From Dryocola boscaweniae (GTDB taxonomy: Bacteria > Pseudomonadota > Gammaproteobacteria > Enterobacterales > Enterobacteriaceae): a stretch of 64,000 nt of DNA. Under the pieces are notes generated by a model, which was not told where the DNA came from, searched no databases, and was given only the letters and a program-made list of their open reading frames with translations. Position numbers and translations under genes: made by a program. Every line of letters begins with the position of its first letter. The stretch's first letter is position 1. Location: contig NZ_JALHAP010000074.1 in assembly GCF_025215095.1 (NCBI RefSeq), positions 62,001 to 126,000 on the forward strand, in the 5' to 3' direction. Positions 11,706-21,919 of this stretch are shown here, piece after piece.

Positions 11706-14192
11706 TTACACCTTCGCCAGCTTCACTGCGCATTTCTTGAAATCCGTCTCTTTGGAGAGCGGGTCCGTTGCGTCAAGCGTCAGGTTGTTAACCAACTGCG
11801 CGGCGTCGAAGAACGGCATATACACCAGCCCCTGCGGCGGCTTGTTACGGCCGCGTGTTTCGACGATAGAAATCACTTCGCCGCGGCGAGAAATCACCTT
11901 CACTTTGTCGCCGCGCTTCAGGTCACGCGCCTTAGCGTCCAGCGGATGGATAAACAGCACCGCTTCCGGGAAAGCGCGATGCAGCTCCGGCACGCGGCGC
12001 GTCATGCTGCCGGTGTGCCAGTGCTCCAGCACCCGGCCGGTGGACAGCCACAGGTCAAACTCTTTATCCGGCGCTTCCGCCGCCGGTTCGAACGGCAGCG
12101 CGAAGATCACCGCTTTGCCGTCCGGCTTGCCGTAGAATTTGAAGCCTTCGCCGGCCTTCACATACGGATCGTTGCCTTCGCTGTAGCGCCACTGGGTTTC
12201 TTTCCCGTTGACGACAGGCCAGCGCAGACCGCGCGCCTTGTGGTAATCGTCAAAAGGCGCGAGGTCGTGGCCGTGCCCGCGACCAAATGCCGCGTACTCT
12301 TCAAACAGCCCTTTTTGCAAGTAAAATCCCAGCTCGCGGGATTCATCGTTAAGCTGATCTTCCGCCAGTTCGCTAAGCGGGAATTTGCTCACCGCTTCGT
12401 TGGCAAACAGCACGTCGAACAGCGTTTTACCGCGGTACTCTGGTTTCTTATCAACAAGCTCCGCAGGCCATACCTCTTCGACTTTGAAGCGTTTAGCAAA
12501 CTGCACCAGTTGCCAGAGATCGGATTTCGCCTCGCCCGGCGCCTGGACCTGCTGACGCCAGAACTGCGTGCGGCGCTCGGCGTTGCCGTATGCCCCTTCT
12601 TTTTCCACCCACATGGCGGTAGGCAGGATCAGATCCGCCGCCAGCGCGCTGATAGTTGGATAAGGATCGGAGACGATCACGAAGTTGCGCGGATCGCGCC
12701 AGCCCGGCATACGCTCTTCATTGATGTTCGGCCCGGCCTGCATGTTGTTGTTACACATCACCCAGTAGACGTTCAGCTTGCCGTCCTTCAGCGCACGGTC
12801 CTGCGCTACCGCATGCAGCCCCACTTTCGCCGGGATTGTGCCCGCAGGCAGCTTCCACATGTTTTCGGCGATTTCGCGGTGTTTGTCGTTCGTGACCACC
12901 ATATCCGCAGGCAAACGATGTGAGAACGTGCCGACCTCGCGCGCGGTGCCGCACGCTGAAGGCTGGCCGGTCAGCGAGAATGGCCCACAGCCGGGCTGAG
13001 AGATTTTCCCCGTCAGCAGGTGCAGGTTATAAACGAGATTGTTGGCCCAGACGCCGCGTGTGTGCTGGTTGAAGCCCATCGTCCAGTAAGAGATCACTTT
13101 TTTCTTCGGATCGGCGTACAGCTTCGCCAGCGCTTCAAGCTGATCTTTCGGCACGCCGCTCATCTCGGCGGTTTTCTCCAGCGTGTACTCCGCCACAAAA
13201 GCTTTGTACTCGTCGAAGCTCATCGGCTCGGAGGCGTCTGAGCCTGGATTTTTCGCCGCTTTTTCCAGCGGGTGCGTTGGACGCAGGCCGTAGCCGATAT
13301 CCGTTACGCCTTTACGCAGGTTAACGTGCTGTTTGAAGAACGCTTCGTTTATCGCGTCGTTCTGAATGATGTAGTTGGCGATGTAGTTGAGGATGGCCAG
13401 GTCGCTTTGCGGCGTGAACACCATACCGTTGTCCGCAAGCTCAAAGCTGCGGTGCTGGAAGGTGGAAAGCACGGCCACATTAACGTTTTCGTCAGACAGA
13501 CGGCGGTTGGTAATGCGCGACCATAATACCGGGTGCATCTCCGCCATATTGGAGCCCCAGAGCACGAAAGCGTCGGCCTGTTCGATATCGTCGTAACAGC
13601 CCATGGGTTCATCCATACCAAAGGTACGCATGAAGCCGACTACCGCAGAAGCCATGCAGTGGCGCGCGTTAGGATCGATGTTGTTAGAGCGGAATCCGGC
13701 TTTAAACAGCTTGGCCGCCGCGTAGCCTTCCCAGACCGTCCACTGTCCTGAACCAAACATGCCGATGGCGTCCGGCCCCTTTTCTTTCAGGCTGGTTTTG
13801 AACTTCTCTTCCATGATGTCGAAGGCCTGCTCCCAGCTAATCGGGGCAAACTCGCCTTCTTTATCAAAATAGCCGTCTTTCATGCGCAGCAGCGGCTGGG
13901 TCAGGCGGTCTTTTCCGTACATGATTTTTGGCAGGAAATAGCCTTTGATACAGTTAAGCCCGCGGTTTACCGGAGCATCCGGATCGCCCTGGCTTGCCAC
14001 TATACGGCCGTTTTGCGTCCCCACCAGCACGCCGCAGCCCGTACCGCAGAAACGGCATGGCGCTTTGTCCCATTTAATAACATCTTGTTTTCCGACAACC
14101 GCGCGAGCCACGCCCGGCACGCTCAGGCCTGCCGCCGCTGCGGCTGCCGCGACGGCGTTCGCTTTCATAAAACTACGACGACTGAGTTTCAT
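11706..14192 (-). CDS. napA: periplasmic nitrate reductase catalytic subunit NapA
   Basis: A molybdenum bis-MGD enzyme reducing nitrate to nitrite in the periplasm. The 828-residue protein starts with a Tat leader ([19 protein letters not shown], residues 4-22). The [4Fe-4S] cluster cysteines are Cys46, Cys49, Cys53 and Cys81; the likely Mo-ligand is Cys179 in [10 protein letters not shown]. The length is normal for enterobacterial NapA and no lesion is visible. Its ATG overlaps the napD stop by four bases, which suits the role of NapD as the chaperone binding this Tat leader. Confidence 0.98.
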   Translation of the reverse strand: MKLSRRSFMKANAVAAAAAAAGLSVPGVARAVVGKQDVIKWDKAPCRFCGTGCGVLVGTQNGRIVASQGDPDAPVNRGLNCIKGYFLPKIMYGKDRLTQPLLRMKDGYFDKEGEFAPISWEQAFDIMEEKFKTSLKEKGPDAIGMFGSGQWTVWEGYAAAKLFKAGFRSNNIDPNARHCMASAVVGFMRTFGMDEPMGCYDDIEQADAFVLWGSNMAEMHPVLWSRITNRRLSDENVNVAVLSTFQHRSFELADNGMVFTPQSDLAILNYIANYIIQNDAINEAFFKQHVNLRKGVTDIGYGLRPTHPLEKAAKNPGSDASEPMSFDEYKAFVAEYTLEKTAEMSGVPKDQLEALAKLYADPKKKVISYWTMGFNQHTRGVWANNLVYNLHLLTGKISQPGCGPFSLTGQPSACGTAREVGTFSHRLPADMVVTNDKHREIAENMWKLPAGTIPAKVGLHAVAQDRALKDGKLNVYWVMCNNNMQAGPNINEERMPGWRDPRNFVIVSDPYPTISALAADLILPTAMWVEKEGAYGNAERRTQFWRQQVQAPGEAKSDLWQLVQFAKRFKVEEVWPAELVDKKPEYRGKTLFDVLFANEAVSKFPLSELAEDQLNDESRELGFYLQKGLFEEYAAFGRGHGHDLAPFDDYHKARGLRWPVVNGKETQWRYSEGNDPYVKAGEGFKFYGKPDGKAVIFALPFEPAAEAPDKEFDLWLSTGRVLEHWHTGSMTRRVPELHRAFPEAVLFIHPLDAKARDLKRGDKVKVISRRGEVISIVETRGRNKPPQGLVYMPFFDAAQLVNNLTLDATDPLSKETDFKKCAVKLAKV

Positions 14193-14452
14193 GGTGTTTC
14201 CTCACCTTCCTCATCCTGCTGGTGATAAACCAGCGACACCGCCAGCACGTTTGCAATATTGCGTGCCGACTCAATTTGGTTGAGCAGCACATCGCTACGC
14301 GCTGCCTCCATCACGACCACCAGCTTGCCTTTTTCTGCATCGCTTGCGGCGACCTCGCTGCCGGCCAGTTCGTTCAGGGCGGCGCTTACGGCTGGAATAT
14401 GTTGGGGATGAGCCTGGATAACCAGGCCACAGACGTGCCAGCTAGCTCGCAT
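14189..14452 (-). CDS. napD: NapA Tat-leader chaperone NapD
   Basis: A small cytoplasmic protein of 87 residues that binds the NapA twin-arginine leader and delays export until the cofactor is in place. The family pattern [22 protein letters not shown] is seen near the N terminus in a ferredoxin-like fold sequence. It overlaps napA by four bases downstream and napF by about eleven bases upstream, showing tight coupling. Confidence 0.93.
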   Translation of the reverse strand: MRASWHVCGLVIQAHPQHIPAVSAALNELAGSEVAASDAEKGKLVVVMEAARSDVLLNQIESARNIANVLAVSLVYHQQDEEGEETP

Positions 14453-14933
14453 CAGCGTGCCTCATCGTCAGAGCGGAGACCGGACATCCGGCGATACAGC
14501 CTCCGCACGCATTGCATGCCGCGCGGTTAAGCCGGGGGAGAGAAACGCCCTGCGCCGAAGGGTGAAAGTTAATAGCCTGCATCTCGCAAAAGTCCTGACA
14601 GCTACGACATTCCACTCCGCTGAAGGCCAGGCAGGAATCGTTCACAAAAAGGGTATATTCCCAGGGCGAGGTTTCGCGCTGGTGAAAAAGCGGCTGCGGG
14701 CAAGCGTCTGCGCAGGCATAGCAGAAGGTGCATTCACCTTTGCTGAAGTCGATTTCAGGGTATCCGCCTCGCCCACGTCGCAAAATACGGGTTTCGCAAA
14801 CAGGCACGCACGCATCACAGCGAATGCATTCAATCAGAAAATGTTGCTCGTCCCCGCTCCAGGGGGGACGAAAAGCCGCCGCGTTACTGCGCCAGCTACC
14901 GGTCAATAATCCACGTCGGGAAAGCTCAGCCAT
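14442..14933 (-). CDS. napF: ferredoxin-type protein NapF
   Basis: A cytoplasmic iron-sulfur protein linked to NapA maturation. The 163-residue product has repeated ferredoxin-type cysteine clusters: CIRCDACVPVC near residue 36, CTFCYACADAC near 68, and CNACGGCIAGC near the C terminus. The start at 14933 gives MAELSRRGLLTG, matching E. coli NapF, with AAGGAT about ten bases upstream; the longer frame to 14951 is possible. This is the first gene of napFDABC. Compared with the E. coli operon (napFDAGHBC), the napG and napH genes are missing. Confidence 0.92.
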   Translation of the reverse strand: MAELSRRGLLTGSWRSNAAAFRPPWSGDEQHFLIECIRCDACVPVCETRILRRGRGGYPEIDFSKGECTFCYACADACPQPLFHQRETSPWEYTLFVNDSCLAFSGVECRSCQDFCEMQAINFHPSAQGVSLPRLNRAACNACGGCIAGCPVSALTMRHADAS

Positions 14934-15036
14934 GAAAGCATATCCTTGCATTACAAACGCCGCCCTCGTGGGATGAGGCCAGCAAACACATCATTGTTAT
15001 TCCCGCATTTTTTCACGGGTTTTTATTGGGGGTTAA

Positions 15037-15042
15037 GTTATG
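15037..15042 (-). promoter_or_regulatory. candidate nap operon -10 box
   Basis: CATAAC on the minus strand. It would place the nap start near 15029, about 44 bases from the centre of the NarP-like site and 64 from the centre of the FNR-like site. These are the distances known for the E. coli napF promoter. Confidence 0.45.
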
Positions 15043-15064
15043 TGACAAAGGGGGAGTAGAGGCA

Positions 15065-15080
15065 TCCCCCTAAAGGGGTA
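15065..15080 (-). promoter_or_regulatory. NarP/NarL 7-2-7 binding site upstream of napF
   Basis: TACCCCT-TT-AGGGGGA on the minus strand fits the 7-2-7 inverted heptamer arrangement (consensus TACYYMT on each half) used by NarP. narP itself lies in this cluster and is divergently transcribed. Confidence 0.75.
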
Positions 15081-15085
15081 AATGC

Positions 15086-15099
15086 CGTTGTGGGATCAA
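15086..15099. promoter_or_regulatory. candidate FNR-type site upstream of napF
   Basis: CGTTGTGGGATCAA has a good right half-site (ATCAA) but a weak left half compared with TTGATnnnnATCAA. Its centre is exactly 20 bases from the centre of the NarP-like site, the spacing found in E. coli napF. That spacing is the main support. Confidence 0.45.
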
Positions 15100-15235
15100 A
15101 AAGGAAGGGAGTTTGCGGGGATTAGCGGCCAGGTTTTGGAACACAGGCCGAAATAACCGTAACAAACGTTTGAGCAAACGCGGCTTTCTGGTACGTTTCG
15201 CCCACCATAGATTTTCAGAGGTTATTGGTCCTGTG

Positions 15236-16933
15236 ATGGCGCAACGCTCGGTTCGGGCAAGCCTTGCCCGCGCATTTCTTTATCTCGTCCTGCTGTCGCT
15301 GCTCTCGACGGGCATAGCGATACTGACGCTCGCCAGCAGTTTACGGGACGCAGAGGCGGTCAACATAGCGGGTTCGTTGCGCATGCAAAGCTATCGTCTT
15401 GGTTACGATTTACAGGGCGACCGCGCACGCCTGAACGAGCATCTTACGCAATACAATCAATCGCTACGCTCCGAGGCTCTGCTCAATCCGGGGCGCTTTT
15501 GGGTGCCAAAAGAAGTGCGTGAGCGATACAACGCCATTAACGATGCCTGGGCCGACATGGAGCATCATATTCGTCAGGGCGATATCGCCTGGTATCACGA
15601 CAATATTGCCGGCTATGTGGCGCAAATCGATCTGTTCGTGCTTGCGCTGCAGCATTATGCCGAACGAAAAATGATGCAGGTCGTCGCTACGTCAGTGGTG
15701 GGATTTATCGCTATTTTTACGCTGGTGTTTTTCACGCTTCGCCGCTTCCGTCATCAGGTTGTTGCGCCGCTCAATAAGCTGATGCTTGCCAGCAAATCTA
15801 TCGAACGCGGTAAATTCGCCCACCCTCCCCTCGATACCGACCTGCCCAATGAAATCGGCCTGCTTGCGCGTACCTTCACGCGCATGGCGGATGAACTGCA
15901 ACGACTTTACCGCTCGCTTGAAGATAAGGTGCAGCAAAAAACGCTAAGCCTGCAGGAGGCAAACCGTACGCTTGAAGTGCTCTATTCCTGCTCCCAGGCG
16001 CTGAACGTCGGCACTATCGACCGGCATTGCTTTACGCAGATCCTCCAGCTTGTCCGCCAGCAGGAAAAGGTGGATTACATTGAGATGCTGGTGGGTGAAA
16101 ACTGGCTGCTGTGCGAAGGCACGCAACAGGAATCTGTCCCCTGGCAGTCGGCGGCCATCACGCAACAGGACGATGAATTAGGCCAGCTTCGCTGGCAGGC
16201 TTCTGTCGGCTCGCCGCCCATGCCGCTAATGCAAAGCGTGGCGTCCATGCTGGGACGCGGCCTTTACTTCAACCAGGCGCAAAAACATTATCAGCAATTG
16301 CTGCTGATGCAGGAACGAGCGACCATTGCCCGTGAACTTCACGATTCTTTAGCGCAGGTGCTTTCTTATTTGCGCATACAGCTCACGCTGCTTAAGCGCG
16401 CAGTCCCCGAAGAGAATGAGCCCGCACAACGGATAATCGGCGATTTTTCGCAGGCGCTAAATGATGCTTACCGGCAGCTACGCGAACTGCTGGCGACATT
16501 TCGTCTGACCTTACAACAGGCTGATTTGCCCGCCGCTCTTCAGGAGATGATTGCCCCGCTTCGCCAACAAACGGATACAACGATTCTTCTCGACTGTAGA
16601 ATGCCCACGCAGGCGCTGGATGCCCAGCAGCAGGTACATCTGCTGCAAATTATTCGCGAAGCGGTGCTGAACGCCATTAAACACGCAGGCGCACAAGAAA
16701 TATCAATAACCTGCACGACATCATCTACCGGCGAACACACTGCGGCTATTCTTGATAATGGCAAGGGCATTGCGAGTTTGAGTGAGCCAGAAGGGCATTA
16801 CGGCCTGAATATCATGCATGAACGCGCCGCCCAGTTGGGTGGCCGGTTAACCATTTCCCGCCCCGCAGAGGGTGGAACGCTGATCGCGATAACGTTTCGT
16901 TCATCGTCGTCAGACAATAATGATGAAAAATAG
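15236..16933 (+). CDS. narQ: nitrate/nitrite sensor histidine kinase NarQ
   Basis: An inner-membrane sensor kinase that phosphorylates NarP (and NarL where present). The 565-residue protein has a first membrane helix (about 13-34), a periplasmic nitrate-binding P-box (SLRMQSYRLGYDLQ near 47-60), a second helix, HAMP, a GAF-like/cysteine-containing linker, the DHp motif RELHDSLAQ with phospho-His near residue 369, and an ATPase domain (DNGKGI). I chose the ATG at 15236 because it aligns with the E. coli NarQ start; the frame stays open back to 15113. narP follows after 11 bases, so kinase and regulator form one operon, unlike E. coli K-12 where they are unlinked. Confidence 0.95.
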   Translation: MAQRSVRASLARAFLYLVLLSLLSTGIAILTLASSLRDAEAVNIAGSLRMQSYRLGYDLQGDRARLNEHLTQYNQSLRSEALLNPGRFWVPKEVRERYNAINDAWADMEHHIRQGDIAWYHDNIAGYVAQIDLFVLALQHYAERKMMQVVATSVVGFIAIFTLVFFTLRRFRHQVVAPLNKLMLASKSIERGKFAHPPLDTDLPNEIGLLARTFTRMADELQRLYRSLEDKVQQKTLSLQEANRTLEVLYSCSQALNVGTIDRHCFTQILQLVRQQEKVDYIEMLVGENWLLCEGTQQESVPWQSAAITQQDDELGQLRWQASVGSPPMPLMQSVASMLGRGLYFNQAQKHYQQLLLMQERATIARELHDSLAQVLSYLRIQLTLLKRAVPEENEPAQRIIGDFSQALNDAYRQLRELLATFRLTLQQADLPAALQEMIAPLRQQTDTTILLDCRMPTQALDAQQQVHLLQIIREAVLNAIKHAGAQEISITCTTSSTGEHTAAILDNGKGIASLSEPEGHYGLNIMHERAAQLGGRLTISRPAEGGTLIAITFRSSSSDNNDEK

Positions 16934-16944
16934 CAGGAGCAGCT

Positions 16945-17589
16945 ATGAGTGAGCGAAATGTCTTTGAAGTTTTGATTGTCGACGATCATCCATTAATGCG
17001 GCGGGGCATCCGCCAGTTGCTGGAGATGGACGATGCTTTTTTAGTGGTGGGTGAAGCAAGCAGTGGAACCGAAGCCATCAGTCTGGCAAACCGGCTGGCC
17101 CCGGATCTCATCCTGCTGGATTTGAATATGAAAGGCCTGAGCGGACTGGATACGCTGAATGCGCTGCGCCGGGAAGGTGTCAGCGCCCGTATTATCGTCC
17201 TGACAGTTTCAGATTCACGCAGTGATATTTTCACGTTGATTGACGCCGGCGCCGACGGCTATTTACTCAAGGATAGCGATCCGGAAGTGTTGCTGGATGA
17301 TATTCGCCGTGGAGCAACGGGCGGCGAAGCTTTTAGCACGCAGGTTGCCGAATATTTACGTACCCGCGGAACGCAGAAACGCAGCGGCGCTCCGTTCGCT
17401 ACGCTGACCGAGCGCGAACTGGATGTATTACAGGAAGTGGCCAGAGGCCTTTCTAACAAGCAAATCGCAGCCGGTCTGCACATTTCCGAAGAAACGGTGA
17501 AAGTCCATATCCGCAATTTATTGCGTAAACTTCAGGTCCGTTCACGCGTGGCGGCAACGGTATTATTCCTTGAAAGCCGGGGCATTTAA
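16945..17589 (+). CDS. narP: nitrate/nitrite response regulator NarP
   Basis: A 214-residue NarL/FixJ-type regulator. The receiver domain has the acidic pair Asp13-Asp14 and the phospho-acceptor Asp59 in LILLDLNMKG; the C-terminal LuxR-type helix-turn-helix spans about 150-210 (LTERELDVLQEVARGLSNKQIA). It is closer to NarP than NarL by sequence (ADGYLLKDSDPEVLL, LNALRREGV). An AGGAG site precedes the ATG. It probably acts on the 7-2-7 site in front of the adjacent nap operon. Confidence 0.94.
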   Translation: MSERNVFEVLIVDDHPLMRRGIRQLLEMDDAFLVVGEASSGTEAISLANRLAPDLILLDLNMKGLSGLDTLNALRREGVSARIIVLTVSDSRSDIFTLIDAGADGYLLKDSDPEVLLDDIRRGATGGEAFSTQVAEYLRTRGTQKRSGAPFATLTERELDVLQEVARGLSNKQIAAGLHISEETVKVHIRNLLRKLQVRSRVAATVLFLESRGI

Positions 17590-17649
17590 CGCCCTGAATT
17601 TCGCAGCCTGACGTCAATAGCACGCTAAGATAATTTACACTATCTCCTC

Positions 17650-17668
17650 AATTTCTCCACGTTTGGGC
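17650..17668 (+). promoter_or_regulatory. candidate BaeR box upstream of acrD
   Basis: The sequence TTTCTCCACGTTTGGGC resembles the BaeR consensus TTTCTCCATnATTGGC and sits about 70 bases before acrD, a known member of the E. coli BaeSR regulon. It shows several mismatches. Confidence 0.45.
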
Positions 17669-17739
17669 TTGTGGTTAAGGCTACAGTGACCACTGCCCCC
17701 CATTACAACAATCAGAAGTGCTTACGAGGTCCCGACCAG

Positions 17740-20700
17740 ATGGCGAATTTCTTTATCAATCGCCCCATTTTTGCCTGGGTGCTGGCCATTATTTTGTGCC
17801 TCACCGGTACGCTTGCTATTTTTTCGCTTCCCGTTGAGCAATATCCAGACCTTGCGCCGCCTAACGTGCGTATTACCGCTAACTATCCGGGAGCTTCCGC
17901 CCAAACCCTGGAAAATACCGTCACCCAGGTTATTGAGCAGAATATGACCGGGCTCGACAACATGATGTATATGTCGTCGCAGAGCAGCAGCACCGGCCAG
18001 GCCACCATCATGCTGAGCTTCAAAGCCGGTACCGATCCGGATGAGGCGGTGCAGCAGGTGCAAAACCAACTGCAGTCCGCGCTGCGCAAATTACCGCAGG
18101 CCGTGCAAACGCAAGGGGTTACGGTAAGAAAAACCGGGGACAGCAACATCCTGATGGTTGCCTTCGTCTCCACCGATGGCAGCATGGATAAGCAGGATAT
18201 TTCGGATTACGTGGCGAGTAATATTCAGGATCCTATCAGCCGTATTAACGGCGTGGGAGACGTGGATGCTTACGGCTCCCAGTACTCCATGCGCATCTGG
18301 CTTGACCCAACCAAACTCACCAGCTATCAGCTCACCACCCAGGATGTGGTGGATGCCATCAGCTCGCAGAACGCGCAGGTAGCCGTTGGGCAGCTCGGCG
18401 GCACGCCGTCGGTCGATCTTCAGGCCCTAAACGCCACCATCAACTCCCAGTCTTTGCTGCAAACGCCACAGCAGTTTAAGGACATTACCCTGCGTGTGAA
18501 TCAGGACGGTTCGCTGGTAACCCTGGGCGACGTGGCGGAAGTTGAGCTGGGCGCAGAAAAATATGACTTTCTGAGCCGCTACAACGGCCAGGCGGCTTCC
18601 GGGTTGGGTATTAAACTCGCCTCTGGCGCGAATGAGATGGAGACCGATAAACTCGCCCGCGCAAAAATCGAGGAGCTTTCTCAGTATTTCCCGCACGGAC
18701 TGGAGGCGAAAATCGCTTATGAAACCACGCCGTTCGTGAAAGCCTCCATCAAAGACGTGGTCAAAACGCTGCTGGAAGCCATTCTGTTAGTGTTCCTGGT
18801 CATGTACCTGTTTTTGCAGAATTTCCGCGCAACGCTTATTCCCACTATCGCAGTACCTGTGGTGTTGTTGGGGACCTTCTCGGTGCTCTACGCCTTCGGC
18901 TATAGCATTAACACGCTCACCATGTTCGCCATGGTACTGGCCATCGGACTGCTGGTGGATGACGCCATCGTGGTGGTGGAGAACGTTGAGCGCATCATGA
19001 GCGAAGAAGGGCTGTCGCCCCGGGAGGCAACCCGCAAGTCGATGGGCCAGATACAGGGTGCGCTGGTGGGAATTGCCATGGTGCTTTCCGCCGTGTTCGT
19101 GCCGATGGCCTTCTTCGGCGGCACCACCGGCGCCATTTACCGCCAGTTCTCCATTACCATCGTTTCGGCAATGGTGCTGTCGGTTTTAGTCGCGATGATC
19201 CTCACGCCCGCGCTTTGCGCCACGCTGCTAAAACCATTACATAAAGGCGAGCATCACGGTCAGAAAGGATTTTTCGGCTGGTTTAACCGCATGTTCAACC
19301 GTAATGCCGCCCGGTATGAAAATGGCGTAGGAAAGATTCTGGTACGCAGCGCCCGCTGGATGCTGATCTACGCGCTGTTGTTAGGCGGCATGGTGTTCTT
19401 ATTCCTGCGCTTGCCAACGTCATTCCTGCCGTTGGAAGACCGCGGCGTATTTACGACTTCAGTGCAATTGCCAAGCGGATCAACCCAGCAACAAACGCTG
19501 AAGGTCGTGGCTGATATCGAAAATTATTATCTGACCAAAGAGAAAGATAACGTGCTGTCGGTGTTCTCAACCGTAGGCGCCGGGCCTGGAGGTAACGGGC
19601 AGAACGTGGCGCGAATGTTTGTCCGTTTGAAAGACTGGGACGACCGAGATCCGGACACCGGCAGCTCTTTTGCCATTATCGAGCGAGCCACCAAAGCTTT
19701 CCATGACATCAAAGAAGCGCGCGTTATCGCCAGCAGTCCACCGGCTATTAGCGGGCTTGGCAACGCAGCCGGATTTGATATGGAGCTACAGGATCATGGC
19801 GGCGCCGGGCACGATGCGCTTATGGCTGCTCGCGACCAGTTGCTCAATATGGCTGACGATGAAAAGCTTCTTACCCGCGTTCGTCATAACGGCCTGGACG
19901 ATAGCCCGCAGATGCAAATAGACATCGATCAGCGAAAAGCCCAGGCGCTGGGCGTTTCCATCGATGATATCAATAACACGTTGCAAACGGCCTGGGGCTC
20001 CAGCTATGTGAATGATTTTATGGATCGTGGCCGCGTGAAAAAGGTTTATGTGCAGGCCGCTGCGAAATACCGCATGCTGCCCGACGACATTAATCAGTGG
20101 TATGTCCGTAACAAAGACGGCGGCATGGTGCCCTTCTCCGCTTTCTCCACTTCACGCTGGGAAACGGGTTCACCGCGTCTGGAGCGCTACAACGGTTATT
20201 CAGCCGTGGAAATTGTTGGCGAAGCCGCGCCTGGCGTGAGTACCGGTACAGCTATGGAAATCATGGAAAGCCTGGTGCATAAGCTGCCGAATGGGTTTGG
20301 CCTGGAGTGGACGGGCATGTCCTGGCAGGAACGGCTATCCGGAGCTCAGGCGCCAGCGCTGTATGCTGTTTCGCTGCTGGTAGTTTTCCTGTGTCTTGCC
20401 GCACTCTATGAAAGCTGGTCGGTGCCGTTTTCGGTTATGCTCGTCGTGCCGCTTGGGGTTATCGGCGCCCTGCTCGCCACCTGGATGCGGGGGCTTGAGA
20501 ACGACGTGTACTTCCAGGTCGGTTTACTCACCGTTATTGGCCTGTCGGCGAAGAATGCGATATTGATTGTGGAATTCGCCAACGATATGAACGCGCAGGG
20601 ACGAGAGCTGGTTGCAGCGACGCTCGATGCCTGCCGCCAACGTTTACGTCCGATTCTGATGACATCCCTGGCCTTTATCTTTGGCGTCTTGCCAATGGCA

Positions 20701-20856
20701 ACCAGCAGCGGCGCAGGTTCCGGCAGCCAGCATGCGGTTGGTACCGGGGTTATGGGCGGCATGATTTCAGCCACGGTTCTGGCGATATTCTTTGTCCCGC
20801 TGTTCTTTGTGCTGGTGCGGCGCCGCTTCCCGCTTAAAGAGCCGCACGAAGATTGA
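17740..20856 (+). CDS. acrD: RND multidrug efflux transporter AcrD
   Basis: A proton-driven inner-membrane pump of the HAE1 family that exports aminoglycosides, bile salts and other amphiphiles with AcrA and TolC in E. coli. The 1038-residue protein has the RND layout of two six-helix halves, each with a large periplasmic loop. The proton-relay Asp407-Asp408 pair is seen in [17 protein letters not shown] (TM4), with the matching lysine region in [16 protein letters not shown] (TM10). The ATG at 17740 aligns with AcrD ([16 protein letters not shown]). No membrane-fusion partner is encoded beside it, as usual for acrD. Confidence 0.97.
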   Translation: MANFFINRPIFAWVLAIILCLTGTLAIFSLPVEQYPDLAPPNVRITANYPGASAQTLENTVTQVIEQNMTGLDNMMYMSSQSSSTGQATIMLSFKAGTDPDEAVQQVQNQLQSALRKLPQAVQTQGVTVRKTGDSNILMVAFVSTDGSMDKQDISDYVASNIQDPISRINGVGDVDAYGSQYSMRIWLDPTKLTSYQLTTQDVVDAISSQNAQVAVGQLGGTPSVDLQALNATINSQSLLQTPQQFKDITLRVNQDGSLVTLGDVAEVELGAEKYDFLSRYNGQAASGLGIKLASGANEMETDKLARAKIEELSQYFPHGLEAKIAYETTPFVKASIKDVVKTLLEAILLVFLVMYLFLQNFRATLIPTIAVPVVLLGTFSVLYAFGYSINTLTMFAMVLAIGLLVDDAIVVVENVERIMSEEGLSPREATRKSMGQIQGALVGIAMVLSAVFVPMAFFGGTTGAIYRQFSITIVSAMVLSVLVAMILTPALCATLLKPLHKGEHHGQKGFFGWFNRMFNRNAARYENGVGKILVRSARWMLIYALLLGGMVFLFLRLPTSFLPLEDRGVFTTSVQLPSGSTQQQTLKVVADIENYYLTKEKDNVLSVFSTVGAGPGGNGQNVARMFVRLKDWDDRDPDTGSSFAIIERATKAFHDIKEARVIASSPPAISGLGNAAGFDMELQDHGGAGHDALMAARDQLLNMADDEKLLTRVRHNGLDDSPQMQIDIDQRKAQALGVSIDDINNTLQTAWGSSYVNDFMDRGRVKKVYVQAAAKYRMLPDDINQWYVRNKDGGMVPFSAFSTSRWETGSPRLERYNGYSAVEIVGEAAPGVSTGTAMEIMESLVHKLPNGFGLEWTGMSWQERLSGAQAPALYAVSLLVVFLCLAALYESWSVPFSVMLVVPLGVIGALLATWMRGLENDVYFQVGLLTVIGLSAKNAILIVEFANDMNAQGRELVAATLDACRQRLRPILMTSLAFIFGVLPMATSSGAGSGSQHAVGTGVMGGMISATVLAIFFVPLFFVLVRRRFPLKEPHED

Positions 20857-20877
20857 TTGTCAAAAACCCAACAAAAA

Positions 20878-20904
20878 AGGCGGCCTTTTCGGTCGCCTTT
20901 TTTC
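20878..20904 (+). terminator. rho-independent terminator of acrD
   Basis: The stem AGGCGGCC / GGTCGCCT around a TTTTC loop is followed by TTTTTT. It is preceded by an A-run, so it may also work for ypfM coming from the other strand. Confidence 0.85.
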
Positions 20905-20965
20905 AGATGCGCTCATAGAATTATTTCAAATAAGGACATCGTGCTCTTGCAGTTTTCTGGTCAGA

Positions 20966-21025
20966 TCATTTACGAAGCATATCTTCAATGAAATCTTTCC
21001 AGTTCCCCAGTTCATGCTCAATCAT
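20966..21025 (-). CDS. ypfM: 19-residue small protein YpfM
   Basis: The minus strand encodes MIEHELGNWKDFIEDMLRK, which differs at only two positions from the E. coli small protein YpfM as I recall it (MIERELGNWKDFIEVMLRK). An AGAGAGG ribosome-binding site lies six bases before the ATG. It also lies between acrD and yffB, where ypfM is found in E. coli. The function is unknown. The peptide is amphipathic and charged, with no membrane segment. Confidence 0.88.
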   Translation of the reverse strand: MIEHELGNWKDFIEDMLRK

Positions 21026-21558
21026 AACAGCCTCTCTTATAATTGCTTTAATTATACGCAAATTAAACCGGTGAGTGAAGCAATTCTCAACAACTGCTGC
21101 TTTCCCGATCGCCACCGTATATTTATTGCTATTGCGTAATAACCTAATTTTAACCCCTCTGCTTCTTATTAATGTGACGCAGCACCTGAAACAAAATGTT
21201 TCTTCACATTTAGGAATTTGTCCGCATCAGGCAGCGTAAGCGCCTGAGAAGGCATGTTGCGCGATCTTTATGGGAGGGCTGGAAGCTTGAAGAATGAGAT
21301 CAAAAGCGTTATTGAAGATATTTATATATTCAGTTTCGGATAAGGCCGAATTTTACCAATACGATACAATTCAATTATCCCGTGAGACAAGATTGCATAC
21401 CTGACGAAATTTTATTCAAATCGCATAACAATAGTTATATTCTGTGACGGTAAGAGTAGCAATTAAGTTATATTTTTCCGTCGTACTTTATTATCATTTT
21501 AAATCATTCTAATTATCTGATTAAAAAATCAGAGTCTCAACAAAAGGATTGAAAGCAC
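21026..21558. other. A+T-rich intergenic region between ypfM and yffB
   Basis: 533 bases without a convincing gene. It must contain the divergent promoters of ypfM and the yffB-dapE-ypfN operon. Notable are a 15-base palindrome GAAACA-AAA-TGTTTC (21188-21202) and a short hairpin with TCAGGC/GCCTGA arms (21227-21247). No known RNA or operator was recognised. Confidence 0.5.
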
Positions 21559-21915
21559 GTGATAACCCTTTATGGCATTAAAAATTGCGACACCGTCAAA
21601 AAGGCGCGCCGCTGGCTGGAAGCTCATGGCGTCGAATACCGGTTTCACGACTACCGCGCTGACGGCCTGGACGCCGGATTACTTAATAGTTTTATTGCAG
21701 AACTGGGTTGGGAAGCGCTGCTGAACACTCGCGGCACAACCTGGCGTAAGCTGGATGAAGCGCATCGCGCCTCCATTAAAGACGCACAAACGGCTGCGGC
21801 ATTAATGTCCGAAATGCCGGCAATCATCAAACGCCCATTGCTCTGCGCGCCCGGTCAGCCTATGCTGCTGGGTTTCAATGAATCGAACTATCAGCAGTTT
21901 ATCAACGAGGTATAG
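21559..21915 (+). CDS. yffB: ArsC/Spx-family protein YffB
   Basis: A 118-residue thioredoxin-fold protein of the ArsC/Spx superfamily. A single redox cysteine, Cys10, lies in [16 protein letters not shown]; the arginines typical of ArsC are only partly present, so it is probably not a true arsenate reductase. It starts with GTG at 21559. dapE begins four bases after its stop, the conserved enterobacterial operon order. Confidence 0.92.
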   Translation: MITLYGIKNCDTVKKARRWLEAHGVEYRFHDYRADGLDAGLLNSFIAELGWEALLNTRGTTWRKLDEAHRASIKDAQTAAALMSEMPAIIKRPLLCAPGQPMLLGFNESNYQQFINEV

Positions 21916-21919
21916 TCTT

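Noticed and set aside
11946-12923. 325-residue plus-strand open frame
   Set aside because: Antisense shadow of napA with no recognisable domain and no ribosome-binding site.
15163-15172. PurR-like CAAACGTTTG upstream of narQ
   Set aside because: The outer G/C positions of the PurR palindrome are missing and narQ has no link to purine control.
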